A DNA stretch of 6,053 bases from Alistipes sp. (GTDB taxonomy: Bacteria > Bacteroidota > Bacteroidia > Bacteroidales > Rikenellaceae), in NCBI GenBank assembly GCA_031285485.1, contig JAITWC010000039.1:1-6053 (forward strand), read 5' to 3'. The notes below the pieces were generated by a model. That model did no database searches, was not told the origin of the DNA, and saw only the letters and a list, made by a program, of their open reading frames with translations. Of the stretch, positions 5,063-6,053 are shown one piece after another. How positions within the stretch are numbered: position 1 is the stretch's first letter; every line of letters begins with the position of its first letter. The translations under genes were made by a program, and so were the position numbers.

Positions 5063-6053
5063 TCCTTGTGCTGGGCGGCACGACCGAAGGGCGGGCGGCG
5101 GCACGGGTCGTTGAGAGCGGCGACCGGGCGTGGCTCTACTCGACGCTCACCGCCTCGCAGGAAGATCTCGCAACCCCACTCATGGAACGACTCACCGGGC
5201 CGCTAACCGCCGACGGGGCCACGGCTCTGTGCCGTGAGCGCGGGGTGAGGCTCATTGTCGACGCCGCCCACCCTTTTGCAGAGGGTGCGCACCTCACGGC
5301 GCAGGCGGCGGCCGCGGAGTGCGGCATACCCCTGATAAGATACTCTCGCCCGCCCGCCCCGGAGGACGACAGTGTGACGTGGTGCGACGACTGCGACGAC
5401 GCCGTGCGGCGACTCGAAGCGGCCGGGGTGCGGCGACTGCTGGCCCTGACGGGGGTGCGCACCATTCCCCGGCTGCGGGCGTTCTGGGAGCGGCACGAGT
5501 GCCGTTTCCGAGTGCTCGACCGCCCCGAATCCGTAGCCGAGGCGGTGGAGCACGGCTTTCCGCGCGATGGGCTGCTGTTTTACCGTCCCGGCGAGCCTGA
5601 GATAGAGGTTATGCGGCGCGAACTTCCCGACGTGGAGGGTGTTCCAACGGCCGTGTTGACAAAAGAGAGCGGTGCGGCGGGAGGGTTTCCCGAAAAGGTG
5701 GCCGCGGCCCGCGCGCTGGGCATTCCGGTCTTCGCGATCCGGCGTCCCGCGCTGCCCGAGGACACACACACGGTCTACACCGAGTGGGGGCTGCGGCGCC
5801 GGATCGACGAACTGCTGCCAGGCTGGTTCGCCCTGCGCAGCGGCTACACCACAGGCACCTGTGCCACGGCTGCCGCGTGTGCCGCGCTGCGGGGAGTGAT
5901 CGACGGCGAGGAGCTGCGCGAGGTGGCGATCGCCCTGCCCGGCGGCGAGCGGGTGGTGTTGCCCGTGGAGAGGATGTCGATCGAGGGCGGGGCGGCCCGT
6001 ACGACGGCCTCGGCGACGGTCGTGAAGGATGCGGGCGACGACCCCGACGTGAC
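5059..6053 (+). CDS. cbiJ-cbiD: CbiJ (CobK)-CbiD fusion, cut by the right edge
   Basis: The open frame begins at the ATG in the ATGA overlap with the previous stop and runs off the window; 331 complete codons are visible. Residues 1-255 are precorrin-6A reductase (CbiJ/CobK), which reduces the macrocycle with NAD(P)H: the nucleotide-binding MILVLGGTTEGR (1-12), VDAAHPFA (67-74), Y95-SRP (95-98), ALTGVRTI (129-136), FYRPGEPE (174-181), and TKESGAAGGFPEKVAAAR (201-218) followed by LGIPVFAIRRP (220-230). From about 258 the protein continues directly into the N-terminus of CbiD, the C1-methyltransferase of the anaerobic route: LRSGYTTGTCATAAACAAL (259-277) and VVKDAGDDPDV (321-331). CbiD proteins are usually about 370-380 residues, so roughly 300 more residues should lie beyond the edge. 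There is no stop or restart at the junction, so this is a true fusion. CbiD acts just before CbiJ in the pathway, again the reverse of the domain order. Confidence 0.93.
   Translation, partial: MILVLGGTTEGRAAARVVESGDRAWLYSTLTASQEDLATPLMERLTGPLTADGATALCRERGVRLIVDAAHPFAEGAHLTAQAAAAECGIPLIRYSRPPAPEDDSVTWCDDCDDAVRRLEAAGVRRLLALTGVRTIPRLRAFWERHECRFRVLDRPESVAEAVEHGFPRDGLLFYRPGEPEIEVMRRELPDVEGVPTAVLTKESGAAGGFPEKVAAARALGIPVFAIRRPALPEDTHTVYTEWGLRRRIDELLPGWFALRSGYTTGTCATAAACAALRGVIDGEELREVAIALPGGERVVLPVERMSIEGGAARTTASATVVKDAGDDPDV

Noticed and set aside
598..5771. Many long antisense and off-frame open frames across the operon
   Set aside because: They are shadows of GC-rich coding sequence; their translations are Arg- and Gly-rich with no domain motifs, while the + strand frames show clear cobalamin enzyme motifs throughout.

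Overview
This window is most likely from a Bacteroidota genome, probably Bacteroidales. Three things point there. The spacer ahead of the genes carries promoter elements of the Bacteroides type (TTTG at -33, TAnnTTTG at -7). The cobalamin genes are built as a series of two-domain fusions of the kind found in that phylum. Start codons have little or no Shine-Dalgarno sequence. The coding part is GC-rich (a hand count of 4501-4560 gives 42 of 60) and the upstream spacer is AT-rich (21 GC of 60 in 121-180). The GC content would fit an Alistipes-like lineage, but that is only a guess.

Layout. Positions 1-618 hold no gene I can support. This region has T-rich short repeats (83-155), a long-range inverted repeat (302-310 with 356-364), two small hairpins (508-520, 576-589) and three candidate Bacteroides-type promoters. 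The last promoter ends only 5 bases before the first start codon. Four genes follow on the + strand: a CbiH-CbiC fusion (619-2073), CbiE-CbiT (2070-3290), a CbiG-CbiF fusion (3287-5062) and a CbiJ/CobK-CbiD fusion (5059 to beyond the right edge, not closed). Every junction is the same four-base ATGA stop/start overlap, so this is one tightly coupled operon.

Together the four polypeptides carry eight activities. They cover the corrin-ring steps of the anaerobic (early cobalt insertion) B12 pathway from cobalt-factor III/cobalt-precorrin-3 to cobyrinate: C17 methylation and ring contraction (CbiH), C11 methylation (CbiF), ring opening with loss of acetaldehyde (CbiG), C1 methylation (CbiD), reduction (CbiJ), C5 and C15 methylation with decarboxylation (CbiE/CbiT), and methyl migration (CbiC). 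CbiG and CbiD mark the pathway as the anaerobic one. The C20 methyltransferase CbiL, the cobalt chelatase, and the amidation and late steps are not in the window and would be expected nearby or elsewhere.

I see no wholly new system. The points most worth a second look are the possible leaderless promoter, the lack of a recognisable cobalamin riboswitch in 618 bases of upstream sequence, and the all-fusion architecture in which one polypeptide carries both the first and the last activity of the block.
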